Origin: Sipunculus nudus
Taxonomy: Eukaryota > Annelida > Sipuncula > Golfingiida > Sipunculidae
Direction: 5' to 3'
NCBI GenBank assembly: GCA_026874595.1
Contig: CM049320.1
Location: 30,655,714-30,719,713 of the forward strand
DNA length: 64,000 nt
The notes under the pieces were generated by a model. It had not been told where the DNA came from. It was given only the letters and a program-made list of their open reading frames with translations, and did no database searches. A program made the translations under genes and the position numbers. Position 1 is the stretch's first letter, and the number at the start of each line of letters is the position of its first letter. Positions 11,335-24,465 of the stretch are shown here, one piece after another.

Positions 11335-11663
11335 TGAAATGCAGAAAAAATGGAAAGGGATGGTCACTTGAAATATGCAAATTAATAGGTGAAAGGTCAG
11401 CTCTCGTCACGTGATTCAAGTGCAGATAAATGGAAAACGCTGGTCAGCTGATTTATGCAAATTAATAGGTGAAAGGTCAGTTATCGTCACGTGATTTAAG
11501 TGCAGATAAATGGAAAGTGATGGTCAGCTGATATATGCAAATAAATAGATGAAAGGTCAGCTCTCGTCTTGTGATTCAAGTGCAGATAAATATAGAGTGC
11601 TTGTCAGCTGATGTATGCAAATAATAAGGTTAAAGGTCAAGCTATCGTCAAGTGATTCATCTT
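11335..11663 (+). repeat. 80-bp tandem repeat, about four copies, with octamer and E-box motifs
   Basis: Four head-to-tail units with an exact 80-base period. The octamer ATGCAAAT (POU-factor consensus) occurs at 11375, 11455, 11535 and 11615. CAGCTG follows the same spacing at 11445, 11525 and 11605. CACGTG is at 11408 and 11488 and is mutated in the last two units. Each unit also carries GTGCAGATAAAT and AGGTGAAAGGTCAG strings. It could be a minisatellite or an enhancer-like array; the sequence does not decide. Confidence 0.85.
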
Positions 11664-13476
11664 CTGCTTTATGGGTTCTTAGACAATGTAGTGTGAAAGG
11701 AAATATATATTTTTGTTTATCTTTTCTAGTGTCGATTTTAATAATCGACGTTGAAAGAAAGACACAGTTTCTATCCCTAATATGTTATTATAAAGATAAG
11801 ACAGCACGGTCACTACTTCACTGGTGTCAACTCGTCATTCCTGAACTATATTAACACTCTTAACTATTATGCAAGATATATACACAGTTATTCGACCATA
11901 TTGCGCTTGTTAGTGCTGTCGTTATATAGGAAATTGAGACGTGTACAATAAAATTTGTTATTACCTGATGATTGTGATTTGTCATTTTTCATTTTACAAT
12001 AATATAATAATACCATAAGTTTATTACAGTTTATTCATTTATTAAAATATATTTGAACAGGGTTGCTCATTCAGCAAGCGCTGTTTTTCACTGATATCCT
12101 GCTTCAATTTAAAATATGATAAAATTAACATGAAGACAATGATTTCAATATAGAAGTAGCTGACACGCGTGACATAGAGTAAATCAATTAACGAACAATC
12201 AAAGATATATGATGACTACATGGGCTATATAGGCGATATATCGGAAAAATTTTAAAGCTGTAAAATATATAAATAATTTATATATGAGAACGTACGCTGA
12301 AATAAATAGTTTTTTTTTGCATATGGGGTATCAAAGATTTTGGTTTCATGGCCGTACTTAACTAGCGAGTCTGTTCCAGTGAGACTGAAGTTTTGTAAAG
12401 TTCGGTTTTTGGTTTGGGGGTAAGAAATAACCCGTACAAATATCTCTCGTAACATATAATTGATCTTATTTGGTTAAATCCAATAGTTCATTAAAGGGGG
12501 GGGGGGGGGGCGGCTATTTTTGGATATACGAGCAGTAACAGAAAGTAAAATTTACGTGTGTCCACTCTCAATATATTAACGAACCGGTGGGGTCAGGGTA
12601 TATAGCCTACTATTGCACCGCAGTAAGCTCTAAAAAATACATATTTTCATTATTAAAATATATTATATATTGTCTCAAGATATTGTATTTTCGCCTATTG
12701 TTTTAAAACTGACCTTACTCTCAGATGCATCTATTGTTGAGAGCATGTCGAAGCTGTTGGTTCAGTTGGCTGAACGATGAAACCTGGGCATTTTACAACT
12801 AGAACTATAGCCGGGCCACTTTTTTCCTCGTTCACTTTGCCCATGATATCATTTATTTAAAGTTATGTTCGTTTAAAGAGTCCTTATGGCATTGCTTCAG
12901 CCGTCTCCTAAATATTTCACCCAAATCAAGCAATACCTCAGCCCACATTCTCATCGATTTTCGGTCTGAATATTACTGGCATTTCGGTGGAAATGTCAAC
13001 ATAATTTGCCAGCTTTTTTTGCCCGACCACGTAATAAAAAGTATACTTTTTTTTCAGTTTCATAAAAAATAATGTCAAATTTACGGCTCACCATACATAA
13101 ATGCCATTTGTTCTGAAATAGTTGGGAGAGAAACCCAATATCAAGGAAGTAATACAAATGGGACTGCATTGCTAACTGGTCGGTGCCTTAATGTTACAAA
13201 TGACGGATAAAGATTGATGTGAACTATAGAAAATAAATATTTGTTTTACAGCAATACAGGCTTGGTACATCATGAGACTTTATAGAGAAGTTATTCCCCG
13301 CCGATTACAACGGAAATGGAAGACGCTGACAAGAGCTATTTTCGTTACAGTCCGAACGCAGTGGTAAGCCCAGTTCGAGAGCCACAACCAGAGCGGGGCT
13401 TCAAAATACATCAGCGGCAGGACCGTGAATATAGGGGGGATGGGGTTTATATATCCCCCCACTTCTTGGTAAGGGG
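11664..13476. other. Intergenic, no gene recognised; 15-base G run
   Basis: No supported gene. A pure G tract is at 12496-12510. Short frames, including the one at 13316-13534, match nothing I recognise. Confidence 0.45.
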
Positions 13477-13477
13477 T

Positions 13478-13489
13478 GGGGGGGGGGGG
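13478..13489. repeat. Poly-G tract
   Basis: Twelve consecutive G, part of a G-rich stretch following a short C run. Confidence 0.9.
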
Positions 13490-13721
13490 TTGGTCAATGT
13501 AATCATCCCCCAACTATTCAGCAAATGTTATTAATATATTGCAAATGAAATATAATAATATATTAATATATATTTATGAGTTTACTATGAGATATTATAT
13601 TATAACCTGGTTTAGATCTAACATGTACTGGAATTGTATATCTCATTTTCTAATACCTTATACTAAATTTTAATATATTTGAAACGTGCTCAAGTATATA
13701 TATTTGAAGACGCTAAAAGGT

Positions 13722-13807
13722 ATTTATATATATATATATATATGCCTTTTATATAGATATTTATGTTTATATATATATATATATATGCCTTATATATAGA
13801 TATTTAT

Positions 13808-13861
<54 letters not shown>
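13722..13861. repeat. Compound TA array with a duplicated spacer
   Basis: TA arrays are separated by two similar copies of a spacer that reads ATGCCTT...ATATAGATATTTATGTTTA, the last array being the longest (about 13812-13861). The spacer duplication suggests slippage or unequal exchange inside the array. Confidence 0.85.
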
Positions 13862-13864
<3 letters not shown>

Positions 13865-15375
13865 TGTGTTATGGATGGGTGTGTGCCTGCGAGCTGTCCC
13901 CACCAAAAAAAAAAAAAACATAACATAAACATCCGTATTTTTGTGGTAGGGACTATTTAATATTTTGTAATATTTGTGTGCATACCCTTGTGGAATACAA
14001 ACAGAAGGTTTTTCCTTGAATTGAAGCAAATTTTAATTTTAAAGTTTGACAGTTGAGACAAGTAGTCACGGCTGATCCACAGTGTCCAAACATAAGATTC
14101 GTTACCAGTAGAAACCGAAGGGTGGGGTGTTGAACAATTGGAGCTGGATGCAGAATGTGATACCACGCTCTGATTGGCCTGATTTCAATTCTTTGCCCTG
14201 TCACAGCCCTATGGGTGATACCCGGAGAGCCAATTTATATTGCAATTTTGATGAATATGGACTGTTTCTCTGTGTCCTATAACATATCAACTTGTCAAAC
14301 GACATGAATTCATCTTCAGCAATACATGGCTAAAGTAGGAAATTTCGAAATCAAAACATTTCCGAAAGACTGTTGCTTATTTAACTATAACATGCATTAA
14401 CAGTACCAATCAATAAAATAAGTAAAAAAATGCACTACTTTCGCTCATTGCCGCAATCATGGTAGTATAAATAACGACTGGTCGGTCTTGGACAACCGAA
14501 ACCATCTCAAGTTTTGGTTTCCCAGTTATAAAATGACAAATTCCCGGAACTGATACCAGTTTCGAATTATCGAGTGGGCCCTTACAAACTAATTCATGGA
14601 CGAACGACTCCTTAGCTCTGGACTCTTTTTTTCTTGGAAAAGGCAAGCTGCGTTACATATATTTTGACATTTAATATACTTTTACACACATGCCAGAATC
14701 TCAACAATCACCCTACGAAGCAAACTTACCATTACCGTGCTGTAATATACCCCCTTGTTACATTATTGCAACCCTCACCAATTTAAAGGAACAGACACAA
14801 TAAATCGTAATGACAGGATTTGTCAGCAGATGGCGTACTCTGTCAGGCGAATCCTATTCTCCACACAGAAGATATTATCTATGAACGCCAATCAATTGCC
14901 CCAGTAGATTAGGGCCAACTTATACGTTTCGGTTAAGTATTATGAAGCAAAGAGTCAATCCAAGGAGTGCGAGTGTTGTCACATTGTTATTTGTGATTTC
15001 CTACTATTACTTTTTCAGATAGCATGCCATAGGTATAGTAGTATCTTAAATAAACAGACGAAGGACAGTTGAGGTCAGTTAGAGAGCGATGCTGTCCGTT
15101 TTATGACGTCCATAAGCAATATTTACTACTTATTCCCTTTCTCCGGACACCAGTTTATAATTCAATAAATGTGATTCAGACTTAATGAGTATACTGATGC
15201 GAATGAACCGGTACCCTCCCAGAGGCTTTACGTTATACCGTGGACTATTATCGCTAGCAGACATGCCAAGGCCACCTTAATTTTGGATTAATAAAGAGTC
15301 CCGGATTGGACTTGACTTTTCGTGGCTTTTCAGTTAAGTGTTTCTTTGTGTAATAACCTTGTTATTCAGGACACT

Positions 15376-15377
<2 letters not shown>
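13862..15377. other. Intergenic, no gene recognised; CTCF-like motif at 14823-14835
   Basis: No supported gene. The only element noted is TCAGCAGATGGCG, one mismatch from the CTCF core consensus. Confidence 0.4.

Positions 15378-15456
<79 letters not shown>
15378..15456. repeat. (CT)n followed by (TA)n
   Basis: A compound microsatellite: CT units to about 15414, then TA units. The same CT-then-TA arrangement recurs at 26520-26588 and 34729-34816. Confidence 0.95.
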
Positions 15457-15460
<4 letters not shown>

Positions 15461-15582
15461 CAGCCGTTACTATGTGTTAATTCTATATTTTATTTGTATT
15501 GAGTATAACTTATATAAAAACCGTTTTTGTTAAAAGCGCACAACTTAAGGCACCTCGAATTTCATGTTTTGTTGTTGAGGAT

Positions 15583-15716
15583 ATGTGTGTGAATACCTGA
15601 GAATACGGGTGTGAATACCTGAGAATACGTGTGTGAATAAGTTGGAATCCCTGTCTGAATACGTGAATAAAAATGTGTCAGAAAACGAGTCTGAATACGT
15701 GAAAATACGTGTCCGT
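15583..15716. repeat. Degenerate ~22-bp minisatellite
   Basis: Repeated GTGTGAATACCTGAGAATAC-like units, progressively diverged. The unit keeps GAATACGTG and TGTCTGAATACGTG variants. Confidence 0.7.
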
Positions 15717-17340
15717 TTGTCAGATTTGTTGAGTATTGAAGACCATAACAATACTTTCAAACTATAGTAAATGTGTTACTTTGATTGCTTCATTGTTTTA
15801 TTCAATGATTCCTTCTTATATTATCTCATATATACTTCTATGGTACGTTGTGTTGAGGTAAACAAAGTCCCAATAGATTGTAACAATAAATAAATAAACG
15901 TGTAAAATCAGAATCCAATTACCTTTAATACAAACCTTTCTTCGTCCATGTGATTCACGATTCTGAAATGATATTCTCGACAAATCAGCGTACGCGGGCG
16001 TTTAGGAAGTTCTCTCGTTGGATGAACTTTGATATTAAATCCCCCCCCCCCCACGGGGAGGGAGGCTATTAGGAGTTCATGATTTAACTTTATATCAATA
16101 TTTGGGTATTTTTGTGGTCCTCTTGAGTGCAAATCGATCGACTTCAATTAAAGTCTCGTAGGAGAAGGGGGCTTTTAGTGGCTGATGAGTTGTGGGAATT
16201 TTTTAGTGGGAACACCTTCTAACTGTTTATCAATCAATGTTAATTTTTTTCAAGTTTCTTTTTCTTCTGCCAGTTTCTGTTTGTGATAGATCTCCGATAT
16301 GGCCAACATATAGGTCACAACCCTGCACCTGGTATTTATATTGTTCACCTTGACTTATTCCCAAAACCGTAAATTTCGTGGCAGGTTCCCCAATACCGAA
16401 CACCTCTGTTCTTATTTTCGCTAGATATCCAACCTAGCTTATTTTAAACATCTGAAATTTGGGCACTGTATTAGTCTTAGGTAAGGTGACAGAATGGCAC
16501 CTATTGCTAATCCTTACAGTCGTGGTCTTACGTTATCCCCCCCCCCCCTCGTTTTTGACAGTCATATAAACATAGGCCTAACAGTCCCCTTATTGTCAAG
16601 CTATCCAGCCTATCTGAGTTATCCCTTTCACTGCCAGCCATGACAACTTGACGTTCGGGCCGTCTAAAATAACTGATAGGGGCCTGCGAGTCAGGATGAA
16701 AGTCCCAAAAGAACACCCAATCTAAGTATAGGACCAATATATGTACTGGGTGGTTATATTATTTGATATCAGTGCTTATACGGTAGTGTTATATTAGGTA
16801 ATAATGATGAAAATATGGTGTTACACAAAATTAATTACATTAATTAACTCCTTTCTTCTCTGTGCCACCGTTTCACACAAAGCTGTCAAACCGTCATGGC
16901 GGACGCAAAGACAAGACTTCTGAGTAAAACCAGCCTCGTTATTAATAACTGCCGCATGAATATACGTATGTTAAACATGAATGAAACATTTATCATTTTT
17001 CCCAACAGAATAACATCACATGTCTTCCTTTGGGAAATAATTGTTCGTCAAGCAGATGAAAACAAAAAAAGTACTGTTAGAAATGGCGTGCACATCTGCC
17101 TTTACTAAAATTGATGCGAACCCAATAGCTTTTACTGCCATCCCAACGTTTTCAGTTAACTGAAAATCGACGTTTAGGTGGTAGGCTGCCGCTTTATCAC
17201 TGCTCAAAGCCGTGAAACCGGGGAGGGAGGTTTTAAAACAAGGGTTGGCTGTTTAGATGCGGGGAGGTTGAAAATGTTCGAGGGGGCGGCGTGAGGCTTC
17301 TCTTGCTGTCGCTCTGTGATTGCATAAATCTAGTATTAGT
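15717..17340. other. Intergenic, no gene recognised; two C runs
   Basis: C tracts lie at 16041-16052 and 16537-16548. No reading frame resembles a known family. Confidence 0.4.
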
Positions 17341-17350
17341 AATCCCTTTG

Positions 17351-17363
17351 CCAGCAGATGGCG
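17351..17363 (+). promoter_or_regulatory. CTCF-like core motif
   Basis: CCAGCAGATGGCG fits every position of the bilaterian CTCF core CCASYAGRKGGCR. Inferred from the motif alone; occupancy is unknown. Confidence 0.4.
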
Positions 17364-17644
17364 TTTACAGCCTCTTCAAACTACATAAATGTCAGATTCT
17401 TCAGGGCGACTGTAAACACAAATTCTATAAGGAAACCTGATGTTCTCTAAATAAGAATTGTTTAAAATAATGTTAATGATATCACATGATCGTTGGGCCT
17501 TATTATAAAAAGTGCTCTACAATTCTTTCATCAGTCCGTAGGGGGAAAATCTGATTAAAGGGGAATTAAAAAAAATAAAAATCCGACAGACGACCAGTTT
17601 TATCCCATAATTACAGAAAAGCACGTAACAATGAATATAAGGGC

Positions 17645-17950
17645 ATGCGTTCTTCCCCTCTTGTGTGTGTATGTGTGTTTTTGTAAGTGTTTGTTCACAA
17701 CATAACTTAAGCGTTATCTCATGAAATTTTCAGGTCATTTCGAAATTTGGTAAATAAAATTTCAGTTAGATTTTGGTGTGGATCCGGCACATGATCCAGA
17801 TTCTGGAACGTAATCAATGATTTTTCACTAATGTGCAATTACTAATGGACGAATATGCATTTGGGAATAATGGCCGAATAAGTGAATGCAAACACAGGAT
17901 GGCGAGCATCCCATTATAGAAACCCCAAGATCGTGGAGGCTTGCATTTCC
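17645..17950 (-). mobile_element. CCTCCGCC/GGCGGAGG family element, copy B, reverse orientation
   Basis: It reads as the reverse complement of the 8235 and 21321 copies: a TG-rich stretch, TTGTTCACAACATAAC, GGTGTGGATCCGGCACATGATC, and finally GTGGAGGCTTGCAT. It retains most of the internal sequence. Confidence 0.65.
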
Positions 17951-19879
17951 GACAGTCGTATTTCATTTACAGACGAGTGCGACTTCCGGGGGTTCTTCGG
18001 TGTTCTGACCCAGCGCGCGAATGCGAAGGACCCGCAGGTGCGGTACACCGAGCCTAGTTGACGCCAGGATTTTCGTGCGTCAGCGCCCTGTTACGGAATC
18101 ATGCATATCTAATTAAGCTAGCATTAACATTGTAAAGACCCGGATATATAGAAAGTTATATCAGAGACACACAAATATCTTGGACCTCTAACAAAAAGAA
18201 GAGCTGTGACGGAGCAGACGTAAGTGACAATCCCACAGTACAGGTGTATCTTTGAGTCGAATGCAGGTACTCAAGTATTTGAAAAGTATGTGAAGGCAAA
18301 TGTAGGTGTGAGAGGGGTTGTCAACGACCAGAGGAAAATAGGACGGATGCTTTGGAGAGAACACAAGACGCTGAGAGATAAGTGGAATTTGTCCACATAT
18401 TAAACATTGCGTTAAATATATCTACGTTAATCAAGAAAGAAAAATAAAAACAGATATTATTGTTTTCTTCATTCGTTTCAAAAATTTCACTCTCAAATAA
18501 AATACCTGTTTATTACCAGCCAATCATTAGCGACGGCAAACACACGTGACGTTCTAACATATATCATAGCCCGGCACATTCATATGTTGTGTATTGAGTT
18601 TCATTACTGTGAGTTCATATGAAATTACAAGTTGGCTATAAATAAACTTTATTATTTTACTTGCTTATAATGTTCTGGGTTTTTGAAACTGTGTTGTAAT
18701 TTTGCTCCAGTGATCATATCGCTTTGGATTTTACACAGATGGTTTTTGAGACGGGTTCAGGCGAACCTAGGTTTAAGCGCGTGTTTACCGGTACCGACAA
18801 TCCCGTTGCGGTAAGTCGACGGTCTGCAGATGAAGACACATTACGTTTGTTGACCCGAACGAGGTCAGCTGTGCCGACCAGGCAAAATAAAGGTCTGTCC
18901 TACACTGTATTAATGATCTCCGAATTCCTATCCAGGACCTACCTTACCTAAGACCGCCAATTCTGCATACATGCGTGTAAGGTATATACACATTAACCTC
19001 GGGTACCGGGGCGTTAAGAAAACACGGTTACTGTAGCCGGGCCGCCATATAAAGACTTCTCAAATAACGATCACACATACACGTGGTGCCCGATACCCAC
19101 ATAAGTATGTATGCATATTAGAACATTATTGGTAGCGGGTGGGGGCCTTTATTTCTATAAATGAAAACAGGAAACACCGTCCCGAGTGCCATGTGAACTG
19201 GATACTGCCATGGGGGCTGTGATTCAGGTCACTTCAGGAATGCCGTGCTCCTATTAAGCACAGGTATTATTGGATATTGCACCTAAAAAGGTAAGCAATT
19301 TTAATACGTCTTAGGCCTATTTATAATTTGCGCAGTCTCAGTCGGTTCCAAGTGACAGTACATATATGGCACTTAATGTTGACCAGGCATATCTAACATA
19401 TGTTTTCTATTATATTTGGTCTTGACTTGAGCCGGAATATCACATTGCACCAAGGTACGGGCACGACCTATACAACATAAGGAAATACTGGTGGTCGTAA
19501 TTTTGTTGTAAAATCATGTCCGATGATATAAAGAAAGAAAATGGTCGATTAATAATCGATTTTTTTGTTCAATCCCTTTTACCGTGAAATTTGCATTATA
19601 GAATTATACCTAAAGTATTGATCAAATGACTTCAGTCTGCCTTGTACATCATGCTAAAGGTCAAGGTAATGGCCAAGTTGTTGAAACCTGTTTGCTGCAC
19701 AAGGTCCAATTTTCAGTTGTTTGCTACTTTTTATTTCTCTGACTAGATTATAATATTTTGTGCTGGTTAAAAACTTATTTGAATGAATATACATGATCGT
19801 TTGTGATCGGTTATTGAAATATGCAACCCATTTAATCGAATATAAATTGGAAACGACCAATCATCTATCTAATAAATAA

Positions 19880-19882
<3 letters not shown>
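17951..19882. other. Intergenic, no gene recognised
   Basis: No supported gene. The 75-residue frame at 18724-18951 lacks any recognisable domain and has no flanking splice evidence strong enough to call. Confidence 0.4.

Positions 19883-19911
<29 letters not shown>
19883..19911. repeat. (TA)n microsatellite, left of a MITE
   Basis: A TA array immediately before the element at 19917-20094. Confidence 0.9.
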
Positions 19912-19915
<4 letters not shown>

Positions 19916-19916
19916 T

Positions 19917-20090
19917 TATAAAAACTTCTCCTAACGACAATAACAAAATAACGACCGCTCCAAAATATCACGACCACTTGTTCACGCTCCCGATTCATTT
20001 TTGCTATTTATATAAGACCTCGTTTAGACGATAATCTCGAAAATACGACCTCTTTATCGAGGTCCATTGGTGGTCGTATTTTCGAGGTTT

Positions 20091-20094
<4 letters not shown>
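19917..20094. mobile_element. Putative pogo/Tigger-like MITE between two TA arrays
   Basis: The right end reads CGAGGTTTTACTATA, which in reverse is TATAGTAAAACCTCG, close to the CAGTGAAACCTC terminus of Tigger-like elements. The left end AAAACTTCTCC is a poorer match. The interior repeats ACGACC and CCTCGA motifs. Flanked on both sides by TA arrays. Confidence 0.5.
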
Positions 20095-20154
<60 letters not shown>

Positions 20155-20155
20155 G

Positions 20156-20221
<66 letters not shown>

Positions 20222-20232
20222 AATATATATAG
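20095..20232. repeat. Long compound (TA)n array
   Basis: TA units interrupted by TACATA and TGTA variants, starting at the MITE end. Confidence 0.95.
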
Positions 20233-20748
20233 TGACAAAGTATTTACTGAGGTATTTAATAACACGTGAATAACTGTTTCCATATAAGTACGTTTTTGCT
20301 AATTAGCTAACTGGCCTGCCCGTAACCAGTGAAGCAAGTTGGGTCATGCCCTAGGCAGGTGTTAGTATTAAATTATTCAGGTAAAGGGTATCCTGTGTTT
20401 GTAATGTGTGTGTTATAAATGGTCAGTTTATCAGACACTACAGTTTATAGAGAGAGGTCAACAGAAGGAGAGTCAGTGTCAATGGACAGAAGGAAAAATA
20501 TTGAGATAGAGGTGTCAGAATAAAGCAACACATCTTTAGGCACCAGAGTCAGTAAGAAACGTTTTCTTTTTGTAAGAAGATCATTTATTTGTGACTAGAT
20601 CCATCAATCAAGGAATTGTAACAATTGTAACATAAAAGTAATATTGATAAACATTTTGTCAAACATCAAGAAGTGTACTCAAGTTTACCAGCTGAAGATA
20701 GGGAACTAACCCCAACCATTTTGGTGACCAAGTAACCCAACCACTTAG

Positions 20749-20750
<2 letters not shown>
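20233..20750. other. Intergenic, no gene recognised
   Basis: Nothing supportable seen. Confidence 0.35.

Positions 20751-20788
<38 letters not shown>
20751..20788. repeat. (CA)n microsatellite
   Basis: A CA array followed by a short TA run and an imperfect inverted repeat (about 20800-20844). Confidence 0.95.
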
Positions 20789-20792
<4 letters not shown>

Positions 20793-20844
20793 TATATATA
20801 CGAACTTTCGAAGCGCACAGGCTTCTTCGTCTTTGAAAGCTCGT

Positions 20845-21320
20845 GTGTAAATAAGCAAGTTAGTTTATCTAAAAGGCGTCACTCTTTCTCTTTACTGACA
20901 TATCTACTACAGACTAAAAAGGCTATACCATATATATATATACACATGTATATGTATATATATATACATGTATGTGTGATGGTTATCTGCAAAACATTAT
21001 CAAACTATATAAGGTATTCTCTGCTCTTTAAGAACACAAAAACTCAGACCATTCACGTATATATTTAGGCCTATAATATAACACACAAAAATATATGTAT
21101 AGGTAACTAGGCACAGGTGCGCCTTTTAGCAGTTATGTAAAAGCAACAGGTGCGTACTTGGTGACCGCATTTAATTAGGCAACTACAATACACCACCGCG
21201 CAAGAGGCAAAGTTATAAGTGCCGTTCTTTCAGGTCAATAGATTTTGTACGGATACAGATCATCTTTGACACAATATTAAAAGTGAAAAATTAAAAATAT
21301 AATTAAGAAATTAAAAATAT
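20845..21320. other. Intergenic, no gene recognised
   Basis: Nothing supportable seen apart from short TA and TATG runs near 20930-20970. Confidence 0.35.
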
Positions 21321-21656
21321 GCATTCTTAGGAATACAAGCCTCCGCCATGTGGGAGGTTCCTTTTGTGAGAGGTTCCCAATACCGTGTTTGCATTCTCTA
21401 AGTTGGTCCATATTCCCAGGTTCATTCATGCATAAGTGACTTTACGTTGTGAATATTCCTTGATGACGAGGTGCAATCTGGATCATGTGCCGGATACACA
21501 CCATATCTAACCGATTATCCATAGCCCCATTTCAGAAATGCCCTGCACATTTCACGAGATTACGTTCAGCATTGCGTTAGTTGTGTTGTGAACTACACCC
21601 CCCCCCCCCCCAACACACAAACGGGGATTAAGGCATATCCTCCAGGCGGAGGCAAC
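21321..21656 (+). mobile_element. CCTCCGCC/GGCGGAGG family element, copy C
   Basis: The clearest copy. It starts GCATTCTTAGGAATACAAGC and then CTCCGCCATGTGGG, and ends with CCTCCAGGCGGAGGCAA. A 14-base C run at 21598-21611 replaces the CA array found in other copies. Non-coding. Confidence 0.75.
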
Positions 21657-22236
21657 ACTAGCCGAGTGAGGGAGGGAAACCTAAATTTATGCAGAAATTT
21701 CATTCTGATGTTTGAGATTCAGATAAAATCACATTCTTGTATGCGTTGTCCACACCAGCTTATTTATTAGTATCAGCGGTATACGTCGAAAAAAAAAAAC
21801 AAAAACCAACCAGTGATATAGGTTTTACGCTCCTCATGAGCAGCAATACACTGTTGTCGTCCCATGGCTCCTTCGTTTTAACCGCTGCTCTGTATATAAA
21901 GATTCTCCGGGTTCTACCACCAGAAATGACACAGAGCGGAAAATCATAATCAGACCAATGAAACAGTAGTATCGCATCGTGCATCCAGCTTCAAAATTTT
22001 ATAATACAATACCCGCTGCCTTGTTCTGATTACACCGTTTCCGGCACAGGCCCAAGAATCGGACTTATGAGAGCGGGTGTCGAAATTATTTGTTCAGTGC
22101 CAGCTCTGGTTTTGGTAAAACAACAGCGTACATTTTTATATGTGCCAAGACACCCCTTTGATAAGGTAAAGCCCGTAAAGCAGCCTTTTGGGGTCATAAC
22201 GTTCTATGGGCCATAGTCAGCATTTTGACATATACG
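21657..22236. other. Intergenic up to the duplication boundary
   Basis: No gene recognised. Two overlapping 70-residue frames on opposite strands here have no family resemblance. Confidence 0.4.
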
Positions 22237-23575
22237 CCCATGACACGTACTGTAGTGAAAGGAACCACCCACGTCTTTAAAAACAAACTCTACAATATTT
22301 CCTCAAGCCAACAGATTTAACCGGGATTTCCCAGTACATAGACGGATTTTTAGTGGGCGCTGCGCCTCTCTTTTTCGATTAAAACAAATAAAACTGAAAA
22401 AAATACAATATACACAAATATTTTTTTTCATACATTTCTGCAAGCTTAAGTTATGTATAAGGTCTACCAGGCCTTTCGGTACACCTGTTTACCCATGCTT
22501 AGGTGCTGAGCTCGCCCTAGTCTATAGGATTCTGTATCCGCCCCAGGCGGGCTGGCCTTGACAGGCTCCATCATACGGAAAGTTCACACGTTCTCGATCT
22601 TTTGCTTAAAAGTGCCGCATGGCAAGAACAACTTATTTTACTCATAACAGTTCTACACTATAACAGTACCTATACACGGAGACACTGTATATCGCAAACT
22701 TCAAGGAGTCGGCCGTCAGAACCCTCCACCCCATAAAGCGCACTAAAATGACGTCATAATCAGCGGTTAAAATTTACTTCTATTCAAGCACGGTAAGGAC
22801 AACAGGATATGAAGTACTAGTATTAATCATGCTAGCTTACTCTTCATGAATCAGTTCTATGATCCTTCATTTAAAATTGCCTTAAATCATATAAATATAG
22901 GTTTTTTAAGGGGTCCTGTGTCACATGCTATAGGAGGGCAAATTTTTTTTGTTATCTTCGATCATTATCGTATTATTATACGATTATATATGATGTCAGT
23001 TATCTGATTATCTGATTTAAGTGAAATATGAGAGTTAGTTATATAAGTGCTTTGTGTACAATATCGAATGGATTGTTTGAGTTAGGTTGGTTGAGTATCC
23101 GTAATGTGTGTATTTCTGTGTGTTTATTGTTCTACCTCTAGCCAGAAAACCATGCATGGGGAGTAATAGTGTGAAACACAAATCATGTTCTATGTCACAA
23201 ACCGCAGTGTAACACTGCATTGAAAAAACATAACAAGTGATGAGTAAGACCTCTGAAGCACATGCCGTAGTGGTTATATTTCCTCAAATGGCACTGGGTG
23301 GAAATTCCAAAAATAACATACCCAAACCAAGACACCTTCACAATTAAGTGTCATATATGTGATGCATGAAGGAAGGTTCGTGGAAATCTGCAGGAACGAA
23401 CTGTCATGGCATTATCTTCAAGACTATCATTATAACATCCGCGCACTCCTATGGTCGTGTTGGTCTGCTTTGGTCAAAGGTTACCATAAGTATAAAGTAA
23501 GTTTAAATCTTTCCTTTGCGAAAACATGAGTGTATGTTGCAGGTAAGATCGCACTTTGTGTACTCATTAATCTCC

Positions 23576-23643
<68 letters not shown>
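23576..23643. repeat. (TA)n microsatellite
   Basis: A long TA array in the left arm. The corresponding right-arm array lies near 31922-31964 and is shorter. Confidence 0.95.
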
Positions 23644-23646
<3 letters not shown>

Positions 23647-23722
23647 GCTAACTTAACCACCTGCGTGTTAGAGGGGTGTCCGAGTTATCAGATATGGTCA
23701 TACAGCACAATAATAAATACAC

Positions 23723-23728
<6 letters not shown>

Positions 23729-23771
<43 letters not shown>
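23729..23771. repeat. (TA)n microsatellite
   Basis: A TA array with no clear counterpart in the right arm, so it expanded or was lost after duplication. Confidence 0.9.
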
Positions 23772-23774
<3 letters not shown>

Positions 23775-24001
23775 CATTCATCATCTGAATATTTTCAACA
23801 TCATACTTAATCAAGCATACTTTATGGTACAGCAGGAGGATGAGTAAATATTTTCGGAGGCATAAACCACAGGAGGGACTCCCCCTATCCCGCTCTGTCA
23901 CTCTCAGCACCTCGGTTGTGATTAATACGTGTGCGTGTGTGTATAATATATTTGCTAGTGTGTGTATATTGTCTAAATGCAAAGTAATGTATTCTATATG
24001 G

Positions 24002-24003
<2 letters not shown>

Positions 24004-24067
<64 letters not shown>
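24004..24067. repeat. (TA)n microsatellite
   Basis: Matches the shorter array at 32280-32321 in the right arm. Confidence 0.95.
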
Positions 24068-24069
<2 letters not shown>

Positions 24070-24323
24070 TGAGTAAATTCCTTATGTGCGTGAGCACTCT
24101 GTGTATAACTGTATAACAAAAAAAAAACCGAACATATCTATTAGATGTATAGTTGGCTGAAGCTAGGAAAACACAGCTAAACTTTAAAATATTCAGCAAT
24201 GAGCGGTAGAACACACACAGACACAAACATATACAAGGGAAAAAACATGATCGCCAAGTGTTATACCAATTATTGTAAGTGTTATTTATTTTTGTCCCAT
24301 GTGCGAGCTATCAGCTATTTTCT

Positions 24324-24324
<1 letters not shown>

Positions 24325-24382
<58 letters not shown>
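24325..24382. repeat. (TA)n microsatellite
   Basis: A TA array with a TACATA interruption. The right arm has only CTATGTATACATGTG at this place, so the array is specific to the left arm. Confidence 0.95.
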
Positions 24383-24385
<3 letters not shown>

Positions 24386-24465
24386 ACATTTAATATTCAA
24401 GTCTAAATCTCATGCAAGATGACAACATCGTTTTCTATTAAACATCGACTTTCTTCTCTTTGTCA

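Noticed and set aside
11335-11663. Considered as a CRISPR-like or bacterial iteron array
   Set aside because: Units are contiguous without unique spacers and the setting is animal nuclear DNA.
20800-20844. Imperfect inverted repeat after the (CA)n array, considered as a microRNA-like hairpin or terminator
   Set aside because: The arms match at only about 12 of 14 positions with a long loop, too weak for a precursor hairpin call.
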